From positions 1 through 64,000 of the forward strand of contig QZIL01000021.1 in NCBI GenBank assembly GCA_003599025.1: DNA of 64,000 bases. The letters run 5' to 3'. Below the pieces are notes generated by a model. It did no database searches. It was given only the letters and a program-made list of their open reading frames with translations, and was not told the origin of the DNA. The DNA is from Nitrospiraceae bacterium. Lineage in GTDB: Bacteria > Nitrospirota > Thermodesulfovibrionia > UBA6902. Shown here one piece after another: positions 17,454 to 26,586 of this stretch (positions are counted from its first letter, which is position 1; each line of letters begins with the position of its first letter). The translations under genes and the position numbers were made by a program.

Positions 17454-18608
17454 TCATCTGCACACCGATTCATATAAATCAGAAAAGCTTGCCACCATTC
17501 TCGATGCACTGAATTTATCGTCTGCCCAGAACCTTGCCATCTCACCCATTCTTTGCCTTTTGTCATTGTCTTCTATTAACGATATCAATGCCCGGGCCAG
17601 CCCGTCTGCATCACCGGGGGGGACCAGTATTCCGGTTTCCATGTCCTTTACTATCTCAGGTATTCCTCCAACCTTTGTTGCAACAACCGGTATGCCGCAG
17701 GCACCTGCCTCAATCAATGTCCTGCCGACTGCCTCATTAAGCGATGGCAATACCAGAATATCCAGACCCGGCAGTATTTCCGGGATGTCCTCTCTCCAGC
17801 CGGTAAAAGTGACGCGGTCGGATATTTTCAGCTCCCTGCACCTCGATTCCAGTTTGTACCTTAACGAACCTTCCCCGACCACCAGAAACTCTGCCTGAGG
17901 GCACTTCTCTGCCACAGAGACTGCGGCCTCAATAAAGTACCCCGGTCCCTTTATCTGCTCCAGCCTTCCTACCATTCCGACCAGAACCGAACCCGACTTA
18001 ATGCCTAATTTATCACGCCTGCCATTTTTATCAGCCTTTACATTCCTGTAAAGCTCCAGTTCGAGTCCGCTGTTGATAATATCGACTTTTTCAGGCCGCG
18101 CCACATTATAGGAAGACAGGTCTTTTTTCTCCAGGTCCGTGAGAGCGGTTATCCTGTCAGTAAAATGTGTAAGAAACCGTTCAGCCATAATTACTAATTT
18201 GCTCTTTGCAGGCCCGAAATACCCATAAAAGTTATGGCCGTGTGAAGTGTGAATTACACCCGCCCTTCCTGCAAGCCGGGCAGCGATCCTTCCTAGCGCT
18301 CCCGCCTTTGCAGTATGAGTGTGTACAATATCAAACTTCTCCTTCCTGAATAAACGATAGAGTCTGAATAATGCGATGATATCATCTAAAGGTTTCACAT
18401 CTCTCTGGAGTTGAGGGACGGTTATGACCCTGTTTTTAAATTCGGTAAGAAAATTTTCAGTCATTGAAGACGGGTTTTTTGAAGGCCCTGTTATTAAGGT
18501 TATATCAAACCTGTCAGGGTCAAGGGATTTGCACACCAGCCTGATTATGTCCGGTGATCCGCCCCAGTCAAGGCGTGTAATTACCTGTGCGATTTTAATT
18601 TTTTTCAT
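17454..18608 (-). CDS. Glycosyltransferase family 4 protein
   Basis: A 384-residue GT4 enzyme. The N-terminal half has VITRLDWGGSPD (9-20) and the VHTHTAKAGALGR strand (95-107) followed by HTSHGHNFYGYF. These resemble polysaccharide GTs of the EpsD/CapM type. The donor domain has GMVGRLEQIKGP (211-222), VVGEGSLR and the E-x7-E site NEAVGRTLIE (291-300). It presumably adds one sugar to the lipid-linked repeat unit at the cytoplasmic face. A full foldback element lies in its upstream region (18654-18807). Confidence 0.9.
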   Translation of the reverse strand: MKKIKIAQVITRLDWGGSPDIIRLVCKSLDPDRFDITLITGPSKNPSSMTENFLTEFKNRVITVPQLQRDVKPLDDIIALFRLYRLFRKEKFDIVHTHTAKAGALGRIAARLAGRAGVIHTSHGHNFYGYFGPAKSKLVIMAERFLTHFTDRITALTDLEKKDLSSYNVARPEKVDIINSGLELELYRNVKADKNGRRDKLGIKSGSVLVGMVGRLEQIKGPGYFIEAAVSVAEKCPQAEFLVVGEGSLRYKLESRCRELKISDRVTFTGWREDIPEILPGLDILVLPSLNEAVGRTLIEAGACGIPVVATKVGGIPEIVKDMETGILVPPGDADGLARALISLIEDNDKRQRMGEMARFWADDKFSASRMVASFSDLYESVCR

Positions 18609-18653
18609 ATATGGCTTACCTTACAGTTTCATTACATTACTCATATGAGGCAT

Positions 18654-18807
18654 GCGGTTTTGACGGAAAAGCTTTACCTGCGATACCTTAGCGAGATTTA
18701 TTAACGCACAAATAATGTCTTTCCGGACTTCACCATGCGTTACGTCCTGCCGTTAATATTTATTCCCAATATCTCATCGCATTGTAAAGGTTTTACGGCA
18801 AGACCGC
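18654..18807 (-). repeat. Foldback element, full copy A, upstream of a GT4 gene
   Basis: Terminal arms of about 32 nt (18654-18685 and 18776-18807) are inverted copies: GCGGTTTTGACGGAAAAGC on the left against GCGGTCTTGCCGTAAAACC for the right arm reversed. The centre holds CACCATGCGTTACGTCCTGC (18731-18750), which differs by one base from the centre of copy B at 39489-39660. It ends 45 nt before the start of the downstream minus-strand gene. Arms differ between copies but still pair, which favours a conserved hairpin. The rest of the 309-nt gap (18808-18917) holds no gene. Confidence 0.75.
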
Positions 18808-18917
18808 TTGACTGATTTATGCAACATTAAGGTTAACATTATTAGCAAGAAGGGAAGCCTGGAGTATGTCTTCCACTTGACCCCTCTACTCCTTGACTCC
18901 TGCCTATTGACCCTCAG

Positions 18918-20075
18918 TTAATACCTGTACAATTCCGTACATCTTACACATGCGGGAAGCATTCTGTTTTCCCGCACAGTGCTGCGAAACCTGACCGCTT
19001 TTTCACTGTTCCACACTTCAGCAAAACTTTCCGCCCTCACATTCCCGAATGAGTAATCGAAGTTCAGGCATGGTCTCAGTTCTCCGTCAGGGAATATATA
19101 TCCTGTCATCCATGGACTTACACATCTGCCCTGTCCATTTGACGGGGCATATGAGGGATTAAGGTAATAATCATTAAGCTGCTCCTTCGAAAAATTGGGA
19201 TACATGTCTATAGGGAAGTCCGGTTTGCTTCTGGAGATGTCCTTAATCTTTGCATGCAGTGCTTCAGGATCAACTTGCGGCTCACAAACAAAGCCCTCCC
19301 AGTTTAAGGAAGAACAGTCAAGCATCCGGTCAAACTCAAGCTGCTTCTCCATTGTGTCCCTGTCAAGAAAAATAAGATTGTGAAAGGTAAGGGAGTTTGC
19401 CCTGATTTCCTCTGCCACGGTCACCATCTGTTCAAGATGCCGATAATTGTGCCGGTTTATAGTGCACTGCAGATTAATCAGGGGGGTTTTTGTCTTCATC
19501 TTTTCTTTCAGGTCTGTTACCTCTTTAAGGCCGTCCATAATCCTGCTGTACAGACCGGGCACCCCGCGTATTTCATCATGAAGCTCCATCCCCCCGTCAA
19601 CCGACACATTGAGTTCATCCAGCCCGCTCTCAACCAGCCCATGTCCATACCTGGATAGCATTGACCCGTTTGTAATCATCAGGCAGTGAAGTTCTTTTTT
19701 CTTAATATATCCTATCAGCTCATGGGCATGGCGATGCAGAAGCGGCTCTCCCCCGAACAGGGTAATATTAGGCCTGAAAGACGCAATGTCATCAATGATT
19801 TTTTTCATGTCTTCAACCGGCATATCAGCAGTCCTGTCCCCTGCGGGTTTATTTCTTGTGACACCCTGGTCCCCCCACTGTCCGCACATCCTGCAGCGCA
19901 GGTTGCATCGATGAGTCAAAAACAGGGTGACAGCTTCAGGCAGCCCCGCCTCTCCATTGCCGGCATAATATGCGTAATATGCCTTTGAACGTTTTGCCGC
20001 TACCTTACCTGCATATACAGGCTGGTTAAATATCTTGCCCAGAAATCTTCTGGAATTTCTCCACGGGATTTGCAT
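18918..20075 (-). CDS. Radical SAM/SPASM protein in the polysaccharide cluster
   Basis: A 385-residue radical SAM enzyme. The [4Fe-4S]-SAM motif is C57-NLR-C61-RM-C64, preceded by VTLFLTHR. GGEP, the SAM amine-binding motif, occurs as LFGGEPLLH near 107. The C-terminal SPASM region has CVSPW, a CLNFDYSFGN stretch and CVRCTELYRY. Its start overlaps the DegT aminotransferase gene by 50 nt. No short peptide gene lies beside it, so it may act on a sugar or other small molecule rather than a peptide. Function beyond radical chemistry is open. Confidence 0.88.
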   Translation of the reverse strand: MQIPWRNSRRFLGKIFNQPVYAGKVAAKRSKAYYAYYAGNGEAGLPEAVTLFLTHRCNLRCRMCGQWGDQGVTRNKPAGDRTADMPVEDMKKIIDDIASFRPNITLFGGEPLLHRHAHELIGYIKKKELHCLMITNGSMLSRYGHGLVESGLDELNVSVDGGMELHDEIRGVPGLYSRIMDGLKEVTDLKEKMKTKTPLINLQCTINRHNYRHLEQMVTVAEEIRANSLTFHNLIFLDRDTMEKQLEFDRMLDCSSLNWEGFVCEPQVDPEALHAKIKDISRSKPDFPIDMYPNFSKEQLNDYYLNPSYAPSNGQGRCVSPWMTGYIFPDGELRPCLNFDYSFGNVRAESFAEVWNSEKAVRFRSTVRENRMLPACVRCTELYRY

Positions 20076-21270
20076 GTTCAGTTCCTTTTATCTGTTTTGT
20101 AGAAGTAACCAGTCCGATTAATCTTCTTATGTCTTTTCCGGACAGCATGGAGTGAACCGGCAATGCTATGAGGTGATCGGCAAGATGCACGGCATTCGGA
20201 AAGGCATCCTTTTCATAGCCGAGATCATAGACGTGGTGCAAAGGATTTACATCCATGCTGGCGCTTTGTATCCCTGCCTGTTTAAGGGCAGCCTCGATCC
20301 TCTTCTTCCGGTCCATGTCTTTCACCATGATCGGAAGGCGGTTAAAGGAAGGTTCCATTGTTTCCCTTATTTCAGGAAGAACTATTCCCCTGTCATCTCT
20401 TAATGTGTTCATAATAGTTGCAGCACTATAATGCCGATCCAGGACTGATTGATTAAACCTCTTTAGAAGTGAGGCCCCTAATCCAGCCTGAACAGGCGTA
20501 TACTTAAAAACCGGGAAGTCATCAGGATATGTCTGATTTTTTGACGGACCCATAAACGGACAGGCAATGGTATAAAAAAGCGGCCTGAATAACATCGCCA
20601 GCACTATAAATTTAACAAAGAGAGAACACTCCTGAATAAATCCGGCGTCCTTGAAACCGCCAAGGGTTTTCTCGATGTCGTCTCTCAGTCTGTCTGAATT
20701 TACAATTAAGGCCCCTCCTCCGTAAGTAGGCAGGTGCTTCCCCCTGTTAAAGCTGAATATGGCGGCATCGGCAAAACTGCCGGTCAGCCGTCCGTCCACT
20801 TTTACGCCCATCGCCTGGGCACAATCCTCAACAAGAAAAACATCTTCAGGCAAATCATCCTTTATCTTCGCTATGTCACCAACAGGCATGCCGAACATGT
20901 GAACACAGACAACGCACAGGGTGTCGGATGTAACCGCTTCCCGCACGGTGTTAGCTGTCATGTTAAATTCCTTTCCCGATATGTCGCACAGCACCGGCTT
21001 GAGGCCGGCCTTCCTTATGGCAACAACAAGGCACCTTGCAGCATGGGCCGGAATGATCACCTCTCGCTTCAGAGATTTCGTTTTCAGAGACTGAAGAATG
21101 GTGTAAAAGGCTGCTGTACCTGAGTTGACGAGATATATTCGTCCTGATGGAATGAATGAAGAAAGGGTGGCCCCGAACCTTTCCCTGCTATTTCCTGATA
21201 AAAAATACAGCAGGCCGGAAACCATATCAGACAGGGTTATCCTGTAACCTATGACAGGTATCTTCAGCAT
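20026..21270 (-). CDS. DegT/DnrJ/EryC1/StrS family aminotransferase
   Basis: A 414-residue PLP enzyme of the sugar-aminotransferase family. It has NSGTAAFY at 49-56 (PLP phosphate loop), VEDCAQAMG (147-155) with Asp149 for the pyridine nitrogen, and the Schiff-base Lys178 in FSFNRGKHLP. Typical substrates are nucleotide keto-sugars, giving amino sugars. Hydrophobic stretches near 222-240 and the N-terminal IGYRITLSDM are less usual for the family. It overlaps the radical SAM gene by 50 nt and abuts a methyltransferase, so the three may modify one sugar. Confidence 0.87.
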   Translation of the reverse strand: MLKIPVIGYRITLSDMVSGLLYFLSGNSRERFGATLSSFIPSGRIYLVNSGTAAFYTILQSLKTKSLKREVIIPAHAARCLVVAIRKAGLKPVLCDISGKEFNMTANTVREAVTSDTLCVVCVHMFGMPVGDIAKIKDDLPEDVFLVEDCAQAMGVKVDGRLTGSFADAAIFSFNRGKHLPTYGGGALIVNSDRLRDDIEKTLGGFKDAGFIQECSLFVKFIVLAMLFRPLFYTIACPFMGPSKNQTYPDDFPVFKYTPVQAGLGASLLKRFNQSVLDRHYSAATIMNTLRDDRGIVLPEIRETMEPSFNRLPIMVKDMDRKKRIEAALKQAGIQSASMDVNPLHHVYDLGYEKDAFPNAVHLADHLIALPVHSMLSGKDIRRLIGLVTSTKQIKGTEHANPVEKFQKISGQDI

Positions 21271-21945
21271 TTATTTTTTAACGCCTTCAAACATGATAAT
21301 CGGGGCCATTGGCTTTAAAGGGAAAAACAGGGGTCTCTCACGCACGATTTCAAACCCTGCATTTTTCAGGATGACGCGTATTTCCGCAGGCTTGTATGTG
21401 CTGAGATTGAGGTTTCTGCTGGTCGCATCGTAGTACTTTGCGAGTTTGTACTTCACGACAAGAAAAGGGTTCAGTGAATTACGGATGTCAAAGATAATCC
21501 TGCTGCCCTTTTTGCATACTCTTGCTATTTCATTTAAGGAGCTGCTAACTTTTGCAATAGAATCCATATTGAGGAATACGTTTATACAGACTACCTTATC
21601 GAAGAAGGCATCCTCAAAAGGCAGATCGGATGCATCTGCCCTCCGCAACGTTACGCCAGGCCGCAGCTGATTTAATCTCCTCTCCGACTTTGATAATGCC
21701 TCGTCCCACTGGTCAACTCCAAAGATCTCCAGTCCGGGAAATGCCTTTATGAGACCGGCAAGGAACAACCCCTCTCCGCAGCCTACTTCAAGAAGCCGCC
21801 CTTTCTGCATTGCGCACATGTCCTGGGCGGTCTGCCGCACCAGATACTGCCAGTAGCCTGAGGAATATTCTCCCCTTTCCTCAGGCTTTGACATTGCCTG
21901 GTGAAGACGGTAATACATTTTTTCAATTGACATAAACTTTTCCAT
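21271..21945 (-). CDS. Class I SAM-dependent methyltransferase
   Basis: A 224-residue Rossmann methyltransferase with SAM motif I LLEVGCGEGLFL (51-62), an acidic motif II region (IFGVDQWDEA) and RADASDLPFEDAFFD near 110. Such enzymes in glycan clusters methylate sugars or the end of a chain. The stop abuts the DegT start, while its own start overlaps the upstream GT4 gene by 23 nt. An internal ATG at residue 6 is an alternative start. Confidence 0.85.
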   Translation of the reverse strand: MEKFMSIEKMYYRLHQAMSKPEERGEYSSGYWQYLVRQTAQDMCAMQKGRLLEVGCGEGLFLAGLIKAFPGLEIFGVDQWDEALSKSERRLNQLRPGVTLRRADASDLPFEDAFFDKVVCINVFLNMDSIAKVSSSLNEIARVCKKGSRIIFDIRNSLNPFLVVKYKLAKYYDATSRNLNLSTYKPAEIRVILKNAGFEIVRERPLFFPLKPMAPIIMFEGVKK

Positions 21946-23086
21946 AATCCGATAATAAACCTCCTACTGTCTTGCTGATCATTTCCCACCTGAAGTCCTT
22001 CATCACTCTCTCCCTTCCCTTCATGCCATAACTCCCGGCTAACTCTCTGTCCGAGAGGATCTGAATTATCTGATCAGCGAGAAGCTCTGTGTCCAGAGGA
22101 TCGATCAATACTCCTGTTTCTCCGTTAAGTACTGAGTCTGAAGTGCCTCCCGATCTCCCGCCAATTACAGGTTTGCCGCAGGCCCCGGCCTCAATAAAGG
22201 AAATACCGAAGCCCTCCACAGCTTCAAATCCATCAGTTTCTCTGTTAGGCAGCACATACAGGTCACAGGCGTTATAATATTTTGGAAGGTCTTCATCACT
22301 GACAAATCCTGCGAAAACAATATGATCTTCAAGATGTAATTCATGTGCCAGCATCTGAAGCCTCTTTTTTTCGGGACCGTTGCCAATGATTACATATCTT
22401 ATGTCCGGTATCTTCTCAACCACTTTTTTCAAAGAACGGATGACCGTGTCATTGCCTTTTCTCGGTACCAGGCGGCCTACTGTCATTATCACTCTCCTGT
22501 TTTCCAGATCATGCTTTTTCACCAGGTCCCTGACGTCCATATCAGGCCTGAACTGGTCCGCATCAACTCCGGGAGTGACTTTCAACAGCTTCTCATCAGG
22601 TATGCCGAACCTGCTGTATTCTTCATCAGTATAAGAGCTGTTCGTAATGACCCTGTCGGCATTGTCCAGGATGCATTTAAGCATTTTCAAAAACAGCTTA
22701 CTGTCTTTAAACTTTATCGTTTCTCCCCCATATACCCAGACATGGTAAGGCATATTAAACAGTTTCCTGAAAATCAGGCCTACGGCCCCGATGATCATCG
22801 GCTGACCGCATATCAGCAGGTCTATCTTTTCTTTTCTCGTTATCCTCATTGTATGGACAAAGAGCAAAATTGCACTCAGGAATTTCTTAATGATATCCGT
22901 CTCCAGAGAATACTTTTTACGGACGACCTGTATTCCGTTTACCCTGTCAAACTCAAGAGAGCCCCTTACACGCGGTGCCAGGACAAGACACTGATCAGCG
23001 GGGAGAGATTTCCAGATGTTATAAAAGACCGTAGCGATACCGCTCACAATCGGTGGAAAGTCATATGTAATCAGCAAGGATCGCAT
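21923..23086 (-). CDS. Glycosyltransferase family 4 protein
   Basis: A 387-residue GT4 enzyme. The acceptor half starts ITYDFPPIVSGIATV (6-20), the PP-x-x-GG/SG turn common to mannosyl- or phosphatidylinositol-mannoside-like GT4s. The donor half has MTVGRLVPRKGNDT near 193-206, VIIGNGPEKKRL and the E-x7-E site VEGFGISFIEAGACG near 293-307. A short extra loop (NRETDGFEAVE) precedes it. It probably transfers a hexose to the growing unit. Confidence 0.9.
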   Translation of the reverse strand: MRSLLITYDFPPIVSGIATVFYNIWKSLPADQCLVLAPRVRGSLEFDRVNGIQVVRKKYSLETDIIKKFLSAILLFVHTMRITRKEKIDLLICGQPMIIGAVGLIFRKLFNMPYHVWVYGGETIKFKDSKLFLKMLKCILDNADRVITNSSYTDEEYSRFGIPDEKLLKVTPGVDADQFRPDMDVRDLVKKHDLENRRVIMTVGRLVPRKGNDTVIRSLKKVVEKIPDIRYVIIGNGPEKKRLQMLAHELHLEDHIVFAGFVSDEDLPKYYNACDLYVLPNRETDGFEAVEGFGISFIEAGACGKPVIGGRSGGTSDSVLNGETGVLIDPLDTELLADQIIQILSDRELAGSYGMKGRERVMKDFRWEMISKTVGGLLSDYGKVYVN

Positions 23087-23092
23087 CTGAAA

Positions 23093-24241
23093 TTAATTAC
23101 TCCTCAAAAGTCCCTCGAATATATTCAACATATCCACACTCATTTTCTGAAAAGAATATTCACCTGCTTTTTGAAAGCCCCTTTCCTGTAAATGCTGTCT
23201 CAGGCCCCTCCGTGTCAGAACGTCTTCGATTGCCCGGGCCATTTCATCCGAATTCAGGGGGTCAACAAGCACAGCTGCATCCCCCAGGATCTCTGGGATG
23301 CATGACCTCTTTGAACTTATAACCGGAGTCCCGCAGGCCATTGCCTCAAGAGGAGGAAGCCCGAATCCTTCATAAAATGATGGAAACAGAAACACCTCTG
23401 CTCCACTATAGATGGCCGGAAGGTGTTTGTTTTCAATAAAACCCGTAAATATCGCTTGCTCCGCTATTCCCAGCTCTACACAAAGCCTTTCCATTTTATT
23501 ACGGCCACCATCTTTTTTGCCGCCCAGTACAAGTTTATATTCTCTTCGCAGCTCATGTTTTATTTTTGCATATGCTTTAAGAATGCCTTCCACATTCTTG
23601 TGCGGCGCAAAATTACCTACATAAAGCATGTAGTTCCCCTCAATGCCATAATTATTTTTGGCCCTCTTTATTTCATCCATGCCTCTAGGGTTAAATTCAT
23701 CGCCAAATCCTTCATAAATTACTTCGACCTTCCCTTCCGGCGCTTCAAATAAATCCACGATGTCTTTTTTTGAATAGTTCGAAACGGTAAGGATTTTAGC
23801 TGCATTCTTTGCCATGAGACGAGACCACAATTTCAATATAGGACCAAATCTGTAAGCTGTCCTGTGTCCGCCAGCAGCCTGACTATCATTCACTGAATGC
23901 CCGATTTTGACGAATGGTGTTACATCATGAACTGTTATTACCGTCGGACAGTGAGCTAAAAGTGGCGTTTTGTAATATGGTGAAAAGAATATGTCTATTT
24001 TTTCCCTTTTCAGCAATTTGGGAAGCTCGACCTGATCCCAGATAACAGTAGATTTCTCGGTCATGATAATATGTTTCATGTTCTGGTGTGCCGGAGAGAA
24101 GAACGTATTCTGGTTTCCAATAACAATAAACTCCCATGAAGGGGCTATATCAGGGGCATACTTCAGAAAATTAGAGACAAACCTGCCTATGCCGTTAACT
24201 TCATTCCTTCTGATGTCTCTGGCGTCAATTCCGATCTTCAT
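23093..24241 (-). CDS. Glycosyltransferase family 4 protein
   Basis: A 382-residue GT4 enzyme from the ATG at 24241 (MKIGIDARDI); a longer frame would use a TTG at 24280. IGIDARDIRRNEVNGIGRFV is the common GT4 opening, IWDQVELPKLLKREKID comes near 84-100 and TVITVHDVTPFV near 113-124. The donor half has LYVGNFAPHKNVEG, LVLGGKKDGG and the E-x7-E site SFYEGFGLPPLEAMACG. It resembles mannosyl- or rhamnosyl-transferases, but specificity cannot be read from sequence. Confidence 0.9.
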   Translation of the reverse strand: MKIGIDARDIRRNEVNGIGRFVSNFLKYAPDIAPSWEFIVIGNQNTFFSPAHQNMKHIIMTEKSTVIWDQVELPKLLKREKIDIFFSPYYKTPLLAHCPTVITVHDVTPFVKIGHSVNDSQAAGGHRTAYRFGPILKLWSRLMAKNAAKILTVSNYSKKDIVDLFEAPEGKVEVIYEGFGDEFNPRGMDEIKRAKNNYGIEGNYMLYVGNFAPHKNVEGILKAYAKIKHELRREYKLVLGGKKDGGRNKMERLCVELGIAEQAIFTGFIENKHLPAIYSGAEVFLFPSFYEGFGLPPLEAMACGTPVISSKRSCIPEILGDAAVLVDPLNSDEMARAIEDVLTRRGLRQHLQERGFQKAGEYSFQKMSVDMLNIFEGLLRSN

Positions 24242-24298
24242 TTGTAAATATCGCAAGTCAGACAAAGGAGGCCGCAGCAAAGGTTTTCATAACATTCA

Positions 24299-25366
24299 TC
24301 AGGAGAGCAATGAATCATAAATCCCCTCGATCATGCCCGTATTCTTTCTTACATCAAACAGCTGCTCGGCCCTGCCTCTGGTCTTTTCTCTCATACTGCA
24401 CAGAATCCGGCGATCATCCGATACTTTTCTTATTATGGCCGCCAACTTCTCATGATCACCTGCAGGAAACATGAATTCTTTCAGCTCTTCACCCATGGCT
24501 TCCCTGCTGGACATGAGATCAGTAGCTATTACGACCTTTCCCATCGCCATCGATTCAATTATCATCCTCGAAAGGCCCTCTTCTTTCATTGCGGGTAAAA
24601 CCACTGTATCAACTGCCGACATATCATCGAGGATATTCGGCCTGTAATTTTTATATGTTACGCTGACGCCTCCTGACATCGCGCCAAGTTCCTCCAGATA
24701 TTCCGGGTCTCCGTCTCCCATAACGGTCAGTTCCACTTCCCTGTTTATGCTCCTCATTGCCCCAAGGAGTGCATCTATGCCTTTTCTGCGCTGTATCTGT
24801 CCAAAATAACCGATTTGCAGGGGCCCGTTATTTTCGCATCTGTCTGAAGGCCGGAATGCATCCAGTTCAACCCCGTTAAAAATAATAGCGACTTTGTTCT
24901 TCCTGTCCCTGAATCTCCTGGCAGCGGTCCCGGATACCGCAATCAGTCGGTCTGTCAAATAATACAGAAGCCTGTCCCCCAAGACATGGGAATCTGATAC
25001 ACGTGCATGGAAAATAACACGCACCCCGGAGACCTTTTTTACCAGCACTGCATAAAAGGCCTCACGTGGCGACTCTGTATGAATCAAATCGATCCTGTTT
25101 TCCCTGACTATCCTCCACAACCGGACCAGACTGCTTGCAGGAGATGCAGCATTAATCGTCCGGATCCTCGGGAACGGCAGAATAAATGTTTTCACGCCCA
25201 GCCTGGCGGCTTCTTCAGACAATTCATCTTCCTTCGGTACAACCAGAAAGGGCTGGAACCTGTCTCTGTTAAGATATTTAATCAACAGATGCAGGCTTCT
25301 CTGCCCGCCTCCGCGCATGGAGCTGAAGCAGCTTGTAAACAATATGTTATATTTCTGCGGCCCCAT
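24299..25366 (-). CDS. Glycosyltransferase family 4 protein
   Basis: A 355-residue GT4 enzyme. It begins YNILFTSCFSSMRGGGQRSL, with the GGGQRS turn of the acceptor domain, and has RIDLIHTESPREAFYA near 92-107. The donor half has QIGYFGQIQRRKGIDALL near 187, LTVMGDGDPEYL and EEGLSRMIIESMAMG, the E-x7-E site. The start overlaps the upstream GT4 stop by 20 nt. It is one of five consecutive nucleotide-sugar GT genes (21923-27510). Confidence 0.9.
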   Translation of the reverse strand: MGPQKYNILFTSCFSSMRGGGQRSLHLLIKYLNRDRFQPFLVVPKEDELSEEAARLGVKTFILPFPRIRTINAASPASSLVRLWRIVRENRIDLIHTESPREAFYAVLVKKVSGVRVIFHARVSDSHVLGDRLLYYLTDRLIAVSGTAARRFRDRKNKVAIIFNGVELDAFRPSDRCENNGPLQIGYFGQIQRRKGIDALLGAMRSINREVELTVMGDGDPEYLEELGAMSGGVSVTYKNYRPNILDDMSAVDTVVLPAMKEEGLSRMIIESMAMGKVVIATDLMSSREAMGEELKEFMFPAGDHEKLAAIIRKVSDDRRILCSMREKTRGRAEQLFDVRKNTGMIEGIYDSLLS

Positions 25367-26552
25367 TGTTCCTCTTGAGCAGCCCCTGGTACAAATCTTC
25401 TATTTTTTCAAGCATCCCCTGTACTGAAAATTTCTTCTTTACGATCGCCCTTCCTTCTACACCCATCTGTATGGCCTCTTCTCTATGATTAAGCATGTAT
25501 AACATAGCCCCTGCCAGCGAAGCGGTATCTTTCGGCGGCACAAGCAGGCCGTTTTTCCCATGTTCGACTACTTCAGGAAGACCCCCGAGGGATGTTGCTA
25601 TGACTGGCTTGCCTGCAGCCATGGCCTCAATTATTGCCAGTCCGAGCCCCTCCCTTTCAGATGACGGCAGGACCGCAATATCAACTGAGGACATAATTTC
25701 AGAGATGTCCGTGACTGTCTCCCTGAATATGATGTATGAACTTATTCCAAGTCTTTCTGCCTGTTCTTCAAGTTCCCCCTTCAGTGCCCCTTCCCCGACC
25801 AGGACAAATTTGACTTTATCTGAACAGGTATCAATAACAGATTTTGCGGCATCCAGAAGATATTTATGTCCCTTGTGCGGCGCAAAAGAAGCCACACAGC
25901 CGATTACAATCTCTTTTTCATCTGCAATACGTCTCTGTGAATTACGTTCAAATTTATCAATATCCACACCGTTATAAATGACCTCCAGCTTATCGGCCCT
26001 GATTTTTTCACGGTCGCCTGCGAGATCTGCTACAGCCTGAGAACAGCACAATATTCTGTCACTGAAACAACTCAAGAATTTCTCTATAAATAACTGCCTG
26101 CGGGTACAATCCCAATAAGTTGTGTGCATGTGAGAAAGTACGACCGGAGTCCTGGCAAAAATACCTGCCAGTCTTCCCATGGTAGTAGCCGTGCAGCCAT
26201 GGGTATGAAGGACATGAATTCTTTCTCTTCTTAATTTCCTGCAGAGGTTCGCAAAAAACAGGACATCCCTGTGTGATCTCATATTTAATATCTGGACATC
26301 GATTCCCTTATTTTTCAATTCATCAAATATCCGGCCTCCGCGGACCAGACACCAGACACTGGGATGAAACCGGTTTTTATCCAGCCCTGTTGCGATAGTG
26401 TCGACAACTCGCTCCAGTCCCCCGATTTCCAGGGCCTCCACCATGTGCACTACGTTTATAACGGACCTTTTCCGTACGCTACCGCACGCACGCGATTTAT
26501 GTCCTGTGGTACTGCTGAACACGTCCACTCTGTCTTTATTGAGGGAATACAT
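25347..26552 (-). CDS. Glycosyltransferase family 4 protein
   Basis: A 401-residue GT4 enzyme. After about 30 uncertain N-terminal residues comes INVVHMVEALEIGGLERVVDT (32-52), with the GGLERV turn seen in PEP-CTERM/XrtA-linked and other exopolysaccharide GTs. VLHTHGCTATTMGRLAG lies near 105-121. The donor domain has CVASFAPHKGHKYLL, LVGEGALKGELE and the E-x7-E site EREGLGLAIIEAMAAG. The true start may lie downstream of 26552, since the first 30 residues look unlike the family. Confidence 0.9.
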   Translation of the reverse strand: MYSLNKDRVDVFSSTTGHKSRACGSVRKRSVINVVHMVEALEIGGLERVVDTIATGLDKNRFHPSVWCLVRGGRIFDELKNKGIDVQILNMRSHRDVLFFANLCRKLRRERIHVLHTHGCTATTMGRLAGIFARTPVVLSHMHTTYWDCTRRQLFIEKFLSCFSDRILCCSQAVADLAGDREKIRADKLEVIYNGVDIDKFERNSQRRIADEKEIVIGCVASFAPHKGHKYLLDAAKSVIDTCSDKVKFVLVGEGALKGELEEQAERLGISSYIIFRETVTDISEIMSSVDIAVLPSSEREGLGLAIIEAMAAGKPVIATSLGGLPEVVEHGKNGLLVPPKDTASLAGAMLYMLNHREEAIQMGVEGRAIVKKKFSVQGMLEKIEDLYQGLLKRNNGAAEI

Positions 26553-26586
26553 CAGTATGCGAATTTCCTCATGTGAAGCATGCTAT

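Noticed and set aside
18850-18917. A precursor peptide gene beside the second radical SAM protein
   Set aside because: No open frame with a ribosome site or leader-like composition is present on either strand in this gap.
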